From positions 2,365,001-2,429,000 of the forward strand of contig JARFJB010000102.1 in the NCBI GenBank assembly GCA_036346205.1: a stretch of 64,000 nt of DNA. The letters are read 5' to 3'. This document shows, one piece after another, positions 1-10,660 of this stretch. This stretch comes from Vesta saturnalis (lineage: Eukaryota; Arthropoda; Insecta; Coleoptera; Lampyridae). The stretch's first letter is position 1. The number at the start of each line of letters is the position of its first letter. Under the pieces are notes generated by a model that was given only the letters and a program-made list of their open reading frames with translations, was not told the DNA's origin and did not search any database. Made by a program: the position numbers and the translations under genes.

Positions 1-1003
1 TATCAACTTTCTGATACACTACTGCAACATCCGCGGTATCAGGTCTAATCTTAATGCTATTCATCAACATCTTGAGCAACTACAACCTGATATTTTGTTT
101 CTATCTGAAACACAAGTCTCCTCTGAAAGCTCCGAGTCACCCGACTTACAATTTTCTCAATACCACCTTCACTCTAACTTTTGATATAAAGGAGGCGTAT
201 GTGCCTACATCAAGGACAGAATTGCTTGCAAGAGGGTTTCTTCCTTAGAAAATAAAAATTTTGACGTGATTTGGTTTAAACATTCTGGTCCTAATTTTGT
301 GAAATTCTACTGTTGCATTTATAGGTCTCCTAATGACAGCAACTTTCAAGACTTCTTCGATTACCTTAGTACGAAAGTTGACTATCTCCTGTCTCAGTTT
401 CCATCTTGCGATATCTCAATTGTAGGTGATTTCAATGTTCATAACTCTAATTTGCTTCAGTTTTCATCTACTACAAATCCTGCTGGTCATAGTGCAGAAA
501 CATTTGCTATTTGATGTGATCTCACACAAATGATTTCTGAACCCACAAGAATCCCTGGTAACCCTAACCATACTCCACATCTTCTAGATCTCTTTTTTAC
601 ACCAAACTCTCTTGTTTATAAAACTTCAGTTCTTTCGCCTTTAGGTCTTTCCGACCATTGTCTAATAGAAGTCATTTCTACTGTACCTAATTCCACTGTT
701 GTTCGCAAAACCGATAGAACCTTGTGGTGTTTTAAGTCAGCTCGATGGAGTGATTTACGGGATTTCTTTGCAACCTTTCCATGGCTTGAATATTGTTTTA
801 AGTCGTCCTCTTCTTCGGACATCGCTCTTTCAGTATCTGAAGTCATCCTCATGGGAATGGAGTTATACATTCCCAAAAAACAGTACCGTATAGGTCATTC
901 ACGTTCCCAACCCTGGTTCAATAAGGCTTGTGCTGATGCAATATCTTTAAAAATAAATATTACATTAAATGGAAATCTAATAAATCGGTCGACAGTCATG
1001 TAG
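1..1003 (+). pseudogene. LINE endonuclease domain, broken
   Basis: Plus-strand translation shows the endonuclease/exonuclease/phosphatase fold landmarks in order: a conserved glutamate motif (LFLSETQVSS, near 95-125), a central GDFNVHNSN motif (near 427-450) and the terminal LGLSDHCLIEV histidine motif (near 640-675). These nick the target DNA in live LINEs. The frame changes near 180-250, and a stop at 512-514 follows ETFAI. The block then continues to about 1003 with sequence that resembles the linker before the RT domain. It cannot encode a working enzyme as it stands. Confidence 0.85.
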
Positions 1004-1223
1004 TATACGTTGGTGCTAGAAATATCTGCAAAAGTGAAATCACTAAAACTAAAAAGTTGTTTGAACAACCAAAATGCAATGAACTAGCTACATATCCTTT
1101 AGGCAGTCGTAAATTTTAGTCTTTAGCTAAAGCCATTAGTAAAAACTAACATCTTCATTTCCCCCCCTGACATCTATTGACGGATCGGTAGTTGTTGATT
1201 CTGTAGACAAAGCCAATGTTTTT

Positions 1224-2660
1224 GTGGATTTGTTTGCATCAAACTCGTGTCTCAATGATTCTGGAAAATATGTGCCCCTAGTCAATTCTTCTTCATACGC
1301 TATGGAACCAATTCGGTACAAGCTCTTGGAATCAATCATCAGTAGGCTTAATCTGAATCAGGCGGCTGCACCAGACGATATCCCAGCTATTGTCTTAAAG
1401 AAATGTTCCCCCGAACTAGTACCAGTCCTATCTAAGCTCTATACGATCTCTATGTCTTCTGGGGATTCCCTTCATCATGGAAGTTAGCAAATGTTCAACC
1501 TATTTCCAAAAAAGGCGATAAGACCAATCCCTCAAACTACCGACCAATTTCCATCACTTCCATTTTGTCTAAAATCATGGAAAAAGCCATCAATCAGCAA
1601 CTGCTCACGTTCCTTGAAACTAACAAACTCCTTAGTGACCACCAATATGGGTTTAGGCAAAGTCGTTCAACAGGTGATCTTCTTTCATATGTGACCCAAG
1701 TTTGGAACAATACAGTAGAGCAGTCCGGTGAAACAGCTGTAGTCGCTTTAGATATCTCAAAGGCATTTGACCAAGTTTGGCATAAGTGTTTACTTGCCAA
1801 ACTCAACTCGTTTGGGTTAAATGATACGCTCATCAACTGGGCTTCTAGTTTCCTTGATAAAAGACGAATACGTGTCGTAGTTGATGGCTTTTTTCAAAAG
1901 AAGTTACCATTAACGTGGGCGTATCACAGGGATCCGCTATAGCACCTACACTTTTTCTGCTGTACGTAAATGACCTTATTTCTTTAACAACTAATCCCAT
2001 GCATTGTTTTGCTGATGATACCACTCTTCACTGTAGTTCCTGTCAGTCTATTCATAGTGATAATCCACCTTCTATGTCAAATCAAGAAATTAAAGCTGAA
2101 ATGGCAAATTCAATCAACAAAGACATTCAACGTATTCTCGAATGGGAAGCAATAATCTATCTATAATGCTAACAAAACTCAGTGTTTCCTTGTGTCCGCC
2201 AAAAAAGATCGATCATTTCCTGTTGTAAGTATGAATGGCTCAGTTCTTAAGTTTTCAGACTCTATTGTTCTGTTGGATATGACTGTATCTTCAAATCTCT
2301 CATGGGTTGACCATCTTCTGTCAGCTACCAAAACAGCTTAATTTTAGTTAAATTTAACGCTAACAAACCTCAGTGTTGCCTTGTGCCCGCCAAAAAAGAT
2401 CGATCATTTCCTGTTGTAAGTATGAATGGATCATTTCTTAAGTTTTCAGACTCTATTACTCTGTTGGATATGACTGTATCTTCAAATCTCTCATGGGTTG
2501 ACCATCTTCTGTCAGCTACCAAAACAGCTGCTCGTAAAATAGGCTTTTTGTACAGATCTAAGCAGTATTTTACCTCTCGACAACTCCTTCTGCTGTATAA
2601 GGCCCAAATTCGGCCTAACCTGAACTGCATAATGTGGTGGTGCACCATCTTGCATGAATA
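1224..2660 (+). pseudogene. LINE reverse transcriptase domain, broken
   Basis: Several frames together give the fingers-palm blocks of a LINE reverse transcriptase: AAAPDDIPAIVLKKCSPEL (near 1363-1420), a PISI-type block near 1545, DHQYGFRQSRST (near 1637), ALDISKAFDQVWHKCLL (near 1745) and GVSQGSAIAPTLFLLYVND (near 1918). The catalytic box is HCFADDTTLHCS (near 2005), that is F-A-D-D rather than the more usual Y-A-D-D. Frameshifts occur near 1490-1560 and 1900-1920 and a stop at 2164. The C-terminal sequence after AQIRPNLNCIMWWC is absent. This is a dead copy. Confidence 0.85.
2165..2529 (+). repeat. Tandem duplication of about 174 bp inside the LINE
   Basis: The sequence from 2165 to 2338 is repeated at about 2355-2529 with an offset of roughly 190 bp and only a handful of differences. 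Both copies code for the same RT segment (VSAKKDRSFPVV / VPAKKDRSFPVV, then SNLSWVDHLLSATKTA). A short AT-rich joint (2339-2354) lies between them. The high similarity suggests that the duplication arose late, after the element was already inserted. Confidence 0.9.
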
Positions 2661-2880
2661 ATATATTTTCGTTATGTAACATCGGGTTATTAGCACTGGG
2701 ACATAAATTTCTTAAATTGGGGATTAGATATTTTCGTAAGAAATCAAGATATCGGGATTTTCTTTTGCTTAGTACCGTCTACTAACTTACCGGGTTAACG
2801 TAAAAGTTGATCTGAAAATAAAATGTTTTTAACATAATGAGGGAAAATGTGGTATTAAGGTTTGAGAGAATTGCATTAGT

Positions 2881-3110
2881 CGGTCTAGATCGCCTTCATT
2901 TAATTCGTATTCGAGTTGTATTTCATAAGGGTGCCACTTTTATAATCGTAAAACCTTATGTACAGATGAAAGATGGGTATCGTAGATACGGCTAACTTGA
3001 CGAATGCTAATATGTGGATTTTCTTCTACAGCTAGTAAAATATTTAATTTTCTCTCCTCGTTGATCGCAGAACCAGCATCTCGAAACGTTCTCTCAATTT
3101 TACCGACTAC
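2881..3110 (-). pseudogene. Mariner-type transposase N-terminal fragment
   Basis: Read on the minus strand, this stretch gives a helix-turn-helix region typical of Tc1/mariner (IS630) transposases: FRDAGSAINEERKLNILLAV, then ENPHISIRQVSRIYDTHLSS, then HKVLRL, a stop, and KWHPYEIQLEYELNEGDLDR. The last part is the linker that precedes the first catalytic aspartate in the insect families with a WSDE-type motif. There is an in-frame stop, and nothing resembling the catalytic domain follows toward 2700. It is an orphan fragment, probably related to the DD41D elements elsewhere in this window. Confidence 0.75.
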
Positions 3111-3239
3111 TGACTGGTTTATTAGTGGATATTAAATGAAACACATACCCAATCATCATAAGAATTTTAATTCTTTGTTTTGTAGTTAAACGCGTTGGAA
3201 GATTACTCTTTTTACCTTCCAACCTACATATACATATGT

Positions 3240-3803
3240 AGGTATAGAAAGTTATACAATCGACTTTTTTTTACTATCGCTAAATCGACTTGTTAGCTAA
3301 TTTCACGTTTGGCCAAGTTTCGCCAAGATTGGCCATGACGTCATGTGGGCGTGTGCGCGCGTGTTTGTACGTGTGCGCGTGTGACTGCGTGTGTGCGTGC
3401 GCGTAATGCGTGCGCGTGTGTGTTAATTAAGCTTGTTTTCATTTCTCTTGGAGCTGATTAAATTTTGTGAGAAATTGAGCGACAGCGAGGTGGATTTATT
3501 AGGAGCAGTTTTTGATTTTTATCAAATATTTCTGAAGCAGCTGTATATGTCAAGGATATAAAAATAATAATATATAGACCTTAATCATATAGATTAATTA
3601 TGTACTATGCAATTTTTTATACGACGGATTCCTAGAGGAGGATTTAAGTGTAGACATATTTTTTAAAGAAAATTGAATTTTATATTACTTTTCTTTATAC
3701 TTCCTTAATATAAAGCGAATAAGTGTAAAAATTAAATAAATATGATTGAAAGTGCTTAAATCTTATTATCGATATTTTTACAGCGCCTTAGGAATTTTTT
3801 TAC
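3240..3803. other. No gene seen; GT/GC-rich simple sequence then AT-rich DNA
   Basis: A patch of alternating GT/GC dinucleotides lies at about 3345-3425. The rest is AT-rich with no usable reading frame. The part near 3570-3655 resembles 6480-6560 (both carry the phrase ATGCAATTTTTTA followed by ACGA), so it is probably the edge of an uncharacterised dispersed repeat. Confidence 0.5.
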
Positions 3804-4165
3804 GTTAACATGTATTTATCTATTAATCTGTATCTGATATGAAGTTTTAAACGTCATGCTGATATAGATCAATGTTTTTGTTTTTACAATGTTGCATGTG
3901 TTCGTTATGAATGTATAAAAAAGAGGTTGCATAGTTATCCTAAAAAAATTGAAATTAAAATTGCTTAATTTCTTTTAATTTAAGTTAACATCTAGATGTG
4001 CAATAACCTCTATCTGTCATGAAGTTTTAAACGTCTGTTTGACATAGATTAGTTTTTGCGTTTACAATGTTGCCAATTTTCGTAACGAATTTCTTATAGA
4101 AAAGATTGCATAATTATTCTAAAAGAAATGTTACTAAAATTATATCATTTCTTTTAATTTTCATT
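3804..4165 (+). repeat. Two tandem units of a 180-bp repeat bounded by GTTAAC
   Basis: Two head-to-tail units start at GTTAAC (3804 and 3984). Each contains ATGAAGTTTTAAACGTC, a GATATAGAT/GACATAGAT phrase, a TTTACAATGTTGC phrase and ends in TTTCTTTTAATTT. A third unit lies in opposite orientation at the right end of the window (63807-63973). The period (180 bp) and monomer structure resemble satellite-like or transposon-terminal repeats. No coding capacity is visible. Confidence 0.8.
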
Positions 4166-4604
4166 TCGTAAGCTGGAAGGTCGTGTGTTATTCCACACCA
4201 GATATTTTTAAACAAAGTCATAAAGAATAAACTGACAAATTGGGTATTTCATAATTTTTGATGTTATAAGAATGTTGTTTATTAAATGAATGAAAGTAGA
4301 ATTACTATGGAAACAAGTAGACAAAACTTCCAACATTGTACAGAATACCCTCCCAGTATGTACATCATAAAGATAATTTTTTTAAACGCCATTTCTTCGA
4401 AAACAGTTAAACATCGACATAGGGTATGCTACATGGGAAATATTTAGAATTTTACGTAGAATACATATATGGAACAAAAAATGGGGGTTGTTACCCAATT
4501 TTGGGATACCCTGTACGTTTCAATTCTATTTCAAAAAATGGACATTTTTATGAAAGAAGATTCCCCGAATTTTAATCGAACTTATTCCTTACTTTATGTA
4601 CACA
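4166..4604. other. No gene; possible short TA-flanked MITE at 4339-4517
   Basis: AT-rich sequence without a supported ORF. Near 4337 the phrase TACAGAATACCC and near 4510 the phrase GGGATACCCTGTA are imperfect inverted ends flanked by TA, which is the usual arrangement for mariner-derived MITEs. The inverted match is short (about 12 bp with mismatches), so the call is weak. Confidence 0.35.
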
Positions 4605-4621
4605 CTGTGTGTGTGTGTGTA

Positions 4622-4657
<36 letters not shown>

Positions 4658-4691
4658 TGTGTGTGTGTGTGGTGCGTGCGTGCGTGCGTGC

Positions 4692-4722
<31 letters not shown>

Positions 4723-4757
4723 TGCGTGCGTGAGTGCCTGCGTATGTGTGTGTGTGT

Positions 4758-4807
<50 letters not shown>

Positions 4808-4852
4808 TTGTGTGTATGTGTGTGTGCGCGTATGTGTGTTGTGTGTTTAGGG
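4605..4852. repeat. (TG)n / (TGCG)n microsatellite
   Basis: About 245 bp of interrupted TG and TGCG repeats. The long open frames on both strands here (Cys/Val or His/Thr-rich) are produced by the repeat and are not genes. Confidence 0.95.
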
Positions 4853-5851
4853 TAGGATGGTTTTTGTGTGGTTGGGTGTGCGTGTACATTGCAATTAACC
4901 GTAACGTTAGCTGATGAATGCATAAAATGGCAATAACTTAAAGGGTGCAAACATTTTCTCATTCTTTCTCGCTTACTTGGCTTCATTTTAACAGCACTCC
5001 TCACGGTACCCTTAAATTTGCATTTTCTGCTGTTTAATTAAATTCAAAATAGCAAATAGTTTATCAAAATAAATATCAACGTTACTTACTAGATATATTC
5101 CTAAACACCTATGTGACATACAATGACAAACTATACTAAACATGTTTAATCTGAATTTCAATTTGTTAACCCAGTGTATCTAAATTAATATACGTTAAAT
5201 ACGAAACAATCTTTTCTTTAATTTATTCAAAATATAGTTAATAATCATAATAATCACTAACGTATGCCTAGAGGTCATTTTATAGTTATTTAACCATCAA
5301 GTGCATTAACGAAGGCGATTAATGGCGAGATGTTTTAACGCGTTCGTTCGCTCACGCGTTAAAAAAGTCGGGGTTGTTAATCGCCCATTAATACACGAGT
5401 TCGTTACAAGAGTTTTCAGAGAATCGCTTTCTTTAACTTTCCTGATTTTCCAAAGTGAAAATTGTATGTCGACCAGAGTGCCATCTCGTAATGAAGGTAC
5501 AGAACGCCTGACAGTTCTCATTTCTTGACGCAATACATTCATTGTTAGATGATTCATACTAACCAATGCAGCGCCTCCTATCAACTTTATTGAAATTGTT
5601 TATTAATAGACCTTATTAATGCATGATTTGGAGTTGCTTAATAATTCTCATTAATAAACGATTCTCTGAAAAAATATTAAATAAATCAGTAAAGCCTTTT
5701 GTATAATTTCCAAAGTCCAAACATTTTTCTAATGTTTATTGAAGATAAAATTCAATTTACTGAATATCAAAATGTAAACTTTCACCATTATTATAGATAA
5801 TTAAAATACTTAGCTTTTGGGTTTTTAAATGATGTATTTCTATATTTATAT
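4853..5851. other. No gene; contains a GC-tipped hairpin at 5313-5388
   Basis: The only structure seen is an imperfect palindrome at 5313-5388. GGCGATTAAT and GTTTTAACGCG on the left pair with CGCGTTAAAA and GTTAATCGCC on the right around a short loop. An additional pair (TTTTCAGAGAATCG near 5411 and CGATTCTCTGAAAA near 5660) is inverted at about 250 bp distance. The open frames over 5306-5584 lie across the hairpin and match no family I recognise. Confidence 0.55.
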
Positions 5852-6080
5852 AAATCTATACGTTCGATAACCGATACAGTTATCGTTCGCAGAAGTGGTA
5901 ATATCTTTAAGAATTGTTTAAGACGTTACAACAAATTTATGAAATTTGAAAAAGATAAAAACGCAATGATATTAGCGTTTTCATCTTTTTCATATGTCAT
6001 AAATTTGTACTTAAACAATTCGTAGAGGTATTACCACTACTGAGGACGATAACTGTAATTGTTATCGAAACATATAGATT

Positions 6081-6081
<1 letters not shown>
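5852..6081. mobile_element. 230-bp palindromic (foldback) MITE
   Basis: Nearly the whole segment is one inverted repeat. The left end reads AAATCTATACG-TTCGATAAC...CAGTTATCGTTC; the right end is its reverse complement with few changes. The arms continue through GGTAATATCT, AAGAATTGTTTAA and AAATTTATGA to a small centre near 5965. The left flank and the right flank are both TA-rich, and a (TA)n run starts immediately at 6083. No ORF. It is best described as a non-autonomous hairpin element. Confidence 0.75.

Positions 6082-6082
<1 letters not shown>

Positions 6083-6128
<46 letters not shown>
6083..6128. repeat. (TA)n microsatellite
   Basis: About 23 uninterrupted TA units directly beside the palindromic element. 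Similar (TA)n runs occur at 14003-14040, 24414-24462 and 31521-31575. Confidence 0.95.
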
Positions 6129-6133
<5 letters not shown>

Positions 6134-6162
6134 CATAAACTGAAGTTTTCATAATAATCCCT

Positions 6163-6254
6163 TATTTTTTTTTTATGATTGTGGACCTGAACAGGCTAAA
6201 TAAGGCCTATCGTGCTAAAGCACACAGGAACACTTAGGAGGATGGATAGAGGGA
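6163..6254 (-). mobile_element. 5'-truncated 3' end of a LINE, copy 1
   Basis: On the minus strand this reads as the tail of the LINE family found at 10374-10660: the stretch around ATCCATCCTCCTAAGTGTTC, the segment TGCTTTAGCACGATAGGCC and a terminal ATAAAAAAAA run. Only about 90 bp are present, which is the usual outcome of incomplete reverse transcription. Confidence 0.8.
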
Positions 6255-7085
6255 TTTAAAATTACCTTGATATAGCAAAGAATACAACTGTAAATCCTTC
6301 AACTATCATTTACGTTAATTCATTGAAATAGATTACGTGTGCGTGCGTGTGAGCGCGCGCTTGTGCTCAAGTGTGCGCGTGTGTATATGTGTGGATATGT
6401 GCTAGTACCCACGATAACTTCAGAACAATCAAAAGTACATACTTGAAATTTCGTATTTAAACTTGCACCTTAAACATACCGTTTAAATATGTTCTATGCA
6501 ATTTTTTAAACGATGCGTAATTTAGCGGCAAAAAATTCCTAAGGTGGAATTAGAATGCTTAAGGAAATGGTAGTACCTACGTACGTTAACTTGTTTTCTA
6601 GAACTAAAAATTCGATAACTGAAAAGGTATTAAGAATGCTCATGGGAGGTGGCTTAAAGAAGAAGCTAAAACTGTTTTCGAATTAGAGATAACCTGCATT
6701 TTTATTTAAAGGTATTTTATAAACATAAACAGAAAGTACCTTTAATGAACGAACAGGTTGATCTTATGTGCTTACCTATAACAAATATTTTAAATAAAGA
6801 ATTAAAATTTACACCAAGATTGCTGTTTTACCTTAATGATTTGTAACTATTACTACTTGTTTGTTATTTTACTTACATATTTGCTCTCGACAATGATACA
6901 CGAGTAGAAATGAGGAACCTTCCGCCGCCATTTTGTTTTTATGACGTCATTTGATTTTGTGAATTCCCAAGGCCGCCCACGTGGTTGAGCTCGGGTTTGA
7001 CCTTGGGGCCTGGCATTGGATTGGCCTTGGGCCTCTCCTTGGAGTTGACCTTTTGTTAACCAGGGTCAGAATCAAAATCTGTTCA
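6255..7085. other. No gene seen
   Basis: Contains a GT/GC-rich simple patch (about 6335-6400) and AT-rich DNA. The region 6960-7060 is richer in G and C, with repeated CCTTGGGGCC/CCTTGGGCC-like words, but no coding signal or recognised repeat end. Confidence 0.4.
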
Positions 7086-7535
7086 GCGGGAAATTTGAAA
7101 TGTTCTAATAAGGGGACCCTAATGCTAACTTGTAGGACAGGTGTTAGGGTCTGTGCCCTCCTGTCGTGACCCCCTTGACTGAAAATAGTATACTAAGGGG
7201 ACCCCAATGCTAACTTGCAAGACTGGTATAGGAACTTGTGTTAGGGACTGCACGCTCCTATCGTGGCCCCCATGGTGCGAAATTGGAATCCACCTAGCGG
7301 TATATTTTTGCACGAAATTTGAATTTGTTTGTAGCGCCATCTAGTTGTTTATGAACCAATCAATGTTTTCTCTAGAGGTAATACCACCTAGTGGTATTTT
7401 TTAAAAGTACATACATTGGTCCCTGTAATCGTTATAGCGGGAAATTTGAAATAAGGGGCCCTAACACTATCTCATAAGACAGCTGTAGGCCTTCGGAACT
7501 TGTTCTTAGATTGTCGTTCCTTGTATGGCCCCCGC
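7086..7535 (+). repeat. Stand-alone Polinton-TIR repeat units
   Basis: At least three copies of a roughly 100-bp unit lie here. Each has a block like AAGGGGACCCTAATGCTAAC, an ACAGGTGTTAGGGTCTG-type block and a CGTGGCCCCC-type block. The same unit occurs twice in the left TIR (about 12030-12205) and three times in the right TIR (about 18560-18835) of the Polinton in this window. No Polinton genes are adjacent, so this is a solo or relic terminal region. Parts between units (7280-7430) contain two CCACCTAG(C/T)GGTAT phrases. Confidence 0.7.
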
Positions 7536-7562
7536 TTGTTTGTGTGCATGGCTCCATGCGAT

Positions 7563-7775
7563 TTATTTTTTTGACAGAAAAATCTCTTCCGCTTCTGATA
7601 AAACAGTTTTTGGTCCCATTGTTCTTTCCATGAGAACCAACTCTCTAACTTTGTTATTTAAAGTTAACTTCGGGATTCCATATTTTTTTCTAGCAATATT
7701 CTGGGCAAGCTCGCCATTTCTTATGGCAGTTATTGTAAGTTTTAAATCTTTTTCAGTGTATTTGAACCATAGGGC
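7563..7775 (-). pseudogene. pogo-like transposase N-terminus (Psq-type HTH), truncated
   Basis: Minus-strand translation from about 7770 gives WFKYTEKDLKLTITAIRNGE, then LAQNIARKKYGIPKLTLNNK and a TMGPKTVLSEAEEIFL segment. This is the Psq-type helix-turn-helix that opens pogo/Tigger and jerky-like transposases and binds the element ends; GPK..LSEAEE marks the start of the CENP-B-type second DNA-binding domain. The frame ends at 7563 and no catalytic domain follows, so it is a separate, 3'-truncated copy lying downstream of the larger pogo pseudogene on the same strand. Confidence 0.75.
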
Positions 7776-8044
7776 AAGGGTGGGCAAATTGGCTGCTCTA
7801 AGAGAAAATATTTTCTTTTCAGTGCGAAAATACTGATAAAAACAAATTAAATTTGCCATCAGTTAATTTCATTATTTAGCAAAAAACGTAACTAACCTTC
7901 TCTTCGGTTACTTAAAAAGAAAACAACTTTACTGTAATCCTACCCAATAGCCATTTTGCCCTACGGGGTAGGACAAATTGGCCACTGGGTGGCTACTATG
8001 CCCGATATTACAAAATGTTGTTAGCTATTATCCTTTTATTTTAT

Positions 8045-10127
8045 TCACATACAGATTTCACAAATAAACGCATTGTTTTCTTCATTGCACCCAGCACAAG
8101 CCTCGTGTGCCCAACGTAAACAATTTGAGCATTTTATCAACCCTTCGTTTTCTCTTGAGTTAGAGTAAAAGTCGCCACAGAATAAGCACTCGGTATCATT
8201 AACGTCACTGTCATCCGAGTCCTCATCCTCAAACAAGACACGTTTCGTAGCCAATTTTGGTTTGCTCTTTTTTGCAAGATTTTCTTTATTCTTTACTTCT
8301 CCCTTCTTTTTATTCTTGTTTTGTTTTTTCAAGTCTACTTTAATTTTCTTTTGTTTTTCTATTTTCGCCCGTTCTTCCTTGGCTGTTAGTAGATCATTTT
8401 TGTATGTGCTTGAAGTCAGAACGCCTGAAGAGCCTTTTTTTTCGGTTACGTTTTCGTTTGGTAATGTATACTTTAGGAATTGGGAAGATATTATGTGGGC
8501 TTACAGCAAATGTGGACGGCCTCTCAGGTACGAAATTGTTTACAGCAGATGAGGTATATGTAGTAGAGGGAAGATTTGCAGCAGATGAGGTACTTGGAGT
8601 GGAGAGTGAGTTTACAGAAGATGAGGTATTTGGAGTAGAAGGTGGGTTTACAACAGACTGGGCGTTGTGAATAGACTTACGGCAGACTGAGTTACTGTAC
8701 CTTAGAGCCTCTCCAAGAACGAGAACTTTGTTGGTGTCTACGGAATCTGTAGCGATTGTTCCTCTGTTGTTACCATAAAATACGCTCACAGGAAGTCCAG
8801 CATTGGACGGAGGGTCTGCAAATCCGTAATCAGTTTTACCACTTTTATCAGAAAGAGTTTCTTCTTGGTCTGGAGTTTGTAACTCCTAGTGATCTCCAAT
8901 TGTTGGGCATGCGACAGAGGGGGGGAGATATTTGTGGTCGTAGTGGCAGCGAAATCCGCTTCAGTAAATACATTTTTGTTTATTGGGACTATAGCACACC
9001 TCCGGAATCCCTTTATGGCAACGGTCGGAGTAGCTTCATTCAAAAAAGCGTCACCAAGAAGGCGGGACATTGAGTTACAACTCTATCAGGGTTATTGCAT
9101 AAGATCTTTCAATTGTTTGGACATAATAAGTGTTGAATGACCTCATGAAAGATACGTCCAGTGGCTGCAACTTATGGCTGCAGTGAGGTGGAAGGCAAAC
9201 TACAGTGGTGTGAATAGCCCTAGCTCTTTCAATGAATTCAAGGTTTTGAGTCTGCGTAGTGTCCATCCAGTATTAGTAATACTGGGTCTTCTGTTAATGG
9301 TTAGGCATACTTCATAAAATGTTCAAACCATTGTGAAAATATCTCAGTTTGCATCCATCCTGTGGGGTGGAAAGTAAACGCTGTTCCAGGTGGAGCACCA
9401 TCTTCAAGTTCTTCTTCTATGACAAGAGGAGGGATAAACATTCCTACCGCCGACGTAAAAACTACAAATGTAGAGAGAACACCTCTTTCGGCAGAGGTAA
9501 GGGAGCCCACTTGCCGTCTACCTTTTAATGCAAAAACTTTTGAGGATTTTGAGTCTGTCAAAAGCCCAGTTTCATCAACATTGTAAACCTTATGTGGAGG
9601 ATAGAGGTAGTTTCTCTGGGCGTCCTTCAAAATGTAGAATTTTGTGACATTTGTTTTGTTGAAGGCTTGCGGTCTTGCTGCTGAGATCGCCTCTGGTTTT
9701 CTCAAAGCGAGTTCAGGTTTAAATCCTGTAACACAATCTTTACCAGCTCATTTCGTTTCGTGATTAAATGTGTTCGGAATATTATTATTTACTACTAGTT
9801 GGTATGCAAGGCTACGAAGATCTGTTACTGTAATTCAAAATATGTAATTTATTAGCTGCTGTTTTGTTCCTCATTGAAAACAGCACGATAGCGCCCAGAC
9901 ATTTTTTGTTGTCGCAAGCTAGTTGGTACATTAAATTGTTTAGCTGCTGTTTGCCACGCCATACCATCTTTTTTCACGGCAACGATAGCTCGTTGCATCA
10001 CCTGAGGAGGTACTCTGCTGGCTCTTTCTTTGGTATTTAGACAACATAATTCACTCTGAAACACAAATAAAACATACATACTGACAGTACCTAATGAAAT
10101 TTTAAAATTAAACGACAGCTTAGCCAA
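8045..10127 (-). pseudogene. pogo/Tigger-type DDE transposase with C-terminal PHD finger, broken
   Basis: Minus-strand blocks follow the order of a pogo-type transposase. A Psq-type HTH region comes first (VPPQVMQRAIVAVKKDGMAW, 9852-10127). The DDE domain then shows the first aspartate in HKVYNVDETGLLTDS (near 9575), the second in VLLILDGHY (near 9266) and the third in CSHKLQPLDVSFM (near 9158). A long low-complexity linker follows (repeated STPNTSS-like units, 8394-8789). A C4HC3 PHD-like zinc finger ends the protein (CLFCGDFYSN, IKCSNC, WAHEACAGC, CEIC; 8045-8190). Frameshifts lie near 9720-9850, just after the DGH motif, and near 9073-9100 and 8790. The catalytic aspartates survive but not in one frame. 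PHD-tailed pogo transposases are known from insects. Confidence 0.85.
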
Positions 10128-10373
10128 TTCGCAAAGTTTTTATTATAAATAGATCCTAATGAAACTGAATATTTTTCCATGACAATTAGTTTTTTCTGAA
10201 CAACACATTCTCCATATACCTAATCTACAAAAGATTTAATGTCGCGAAAAGTGGCCCTTTGACGTCATTAGATAAATACTACTCTAAAAGCCAAACAACT
10301 AACCCAATATCTTATTTCGACACACACATTTATAGCTTACATCATATTCTTTTAAGGTATTACCGCGAATCGT

Positions 10374-10660
10374 ATGTATCTGCAACTTGTGCTGAAACAT
10401 AATAATAAATACAATACACTTTCTCCACTTGTCGTACCAAACGGCGCAATCCACATTTTTCACACGGCTTCTAAACTCTGGAATGATCTCTCCCTAGTTC
10501 CTGTTTTCCCCTCACTTATGATATGAGAAAATTTAAGGTAGCTGTTCATAGGCATCTATTGGCAATGTTATCCCTCTATCCATCCTCCTAAGTGTTCCTG
10601 AGTGCTTTTGCACGATAGGCCAAATTTAGCCTGTTTCAGGTCCACAATCATAAAAAAAAA
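10374..10660 (+). mobile_element. 5'-truncated 3' end of a LINE, copy 2
   Basis: The plus strand encodes the end of a CR1/Jockey-type ORF2 (IHIFHTASKLWNDLSLVPVF, then a stop after PSLMI; frame 2 continues KFKVAVHRHLLAMLSLYPSS). It is followed by a short 3' UTR with GCACGATAGGCC and CCTGTTTCAGGTCCACAATC and a terminal ATAAAAAAAAA. Two further copies lie on the minus strand at 6163-6254 and 48871-49030, each cut at a different 5' point. The W-N-x-L-P-like C-terminal motif is typical for the clade of the LINE at 1-2660, but that copy lacks this part, so identity of the two families cannot be tested here. Confidence 0.8.

Larger units (their letters stand above)
1..2660 (+). mobile_element. Degraded Jockey/CR1-type LINE (endonuclease + reverse transcriptase)
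   Basis: The segment reads, in shifting plus-strand frames, as one non-LTR retrotransposon ORF2: an apurinic-type endonuclease followed by a reverse transcriptase. It enters the window already inside the endonuclease domain, so the true 5' end is off the left edge. At least four frame changes and several stops separate the recognisable blocks, and the C-terminal part after about 2657 is missing. A tandem duplication lies inside the RT region. No poly-A tail or target duplication was found. The domain order and motifs fit the Jockey/CR1 group; the exact clade is uncertain. Confidence 0.88.

Noticed and set aside
4469..5004. Cys/Val-rich and His/Thr-rich reading frames
   Set aside because: They are created by the TG/TGCG microsatellite at 4605-4852.
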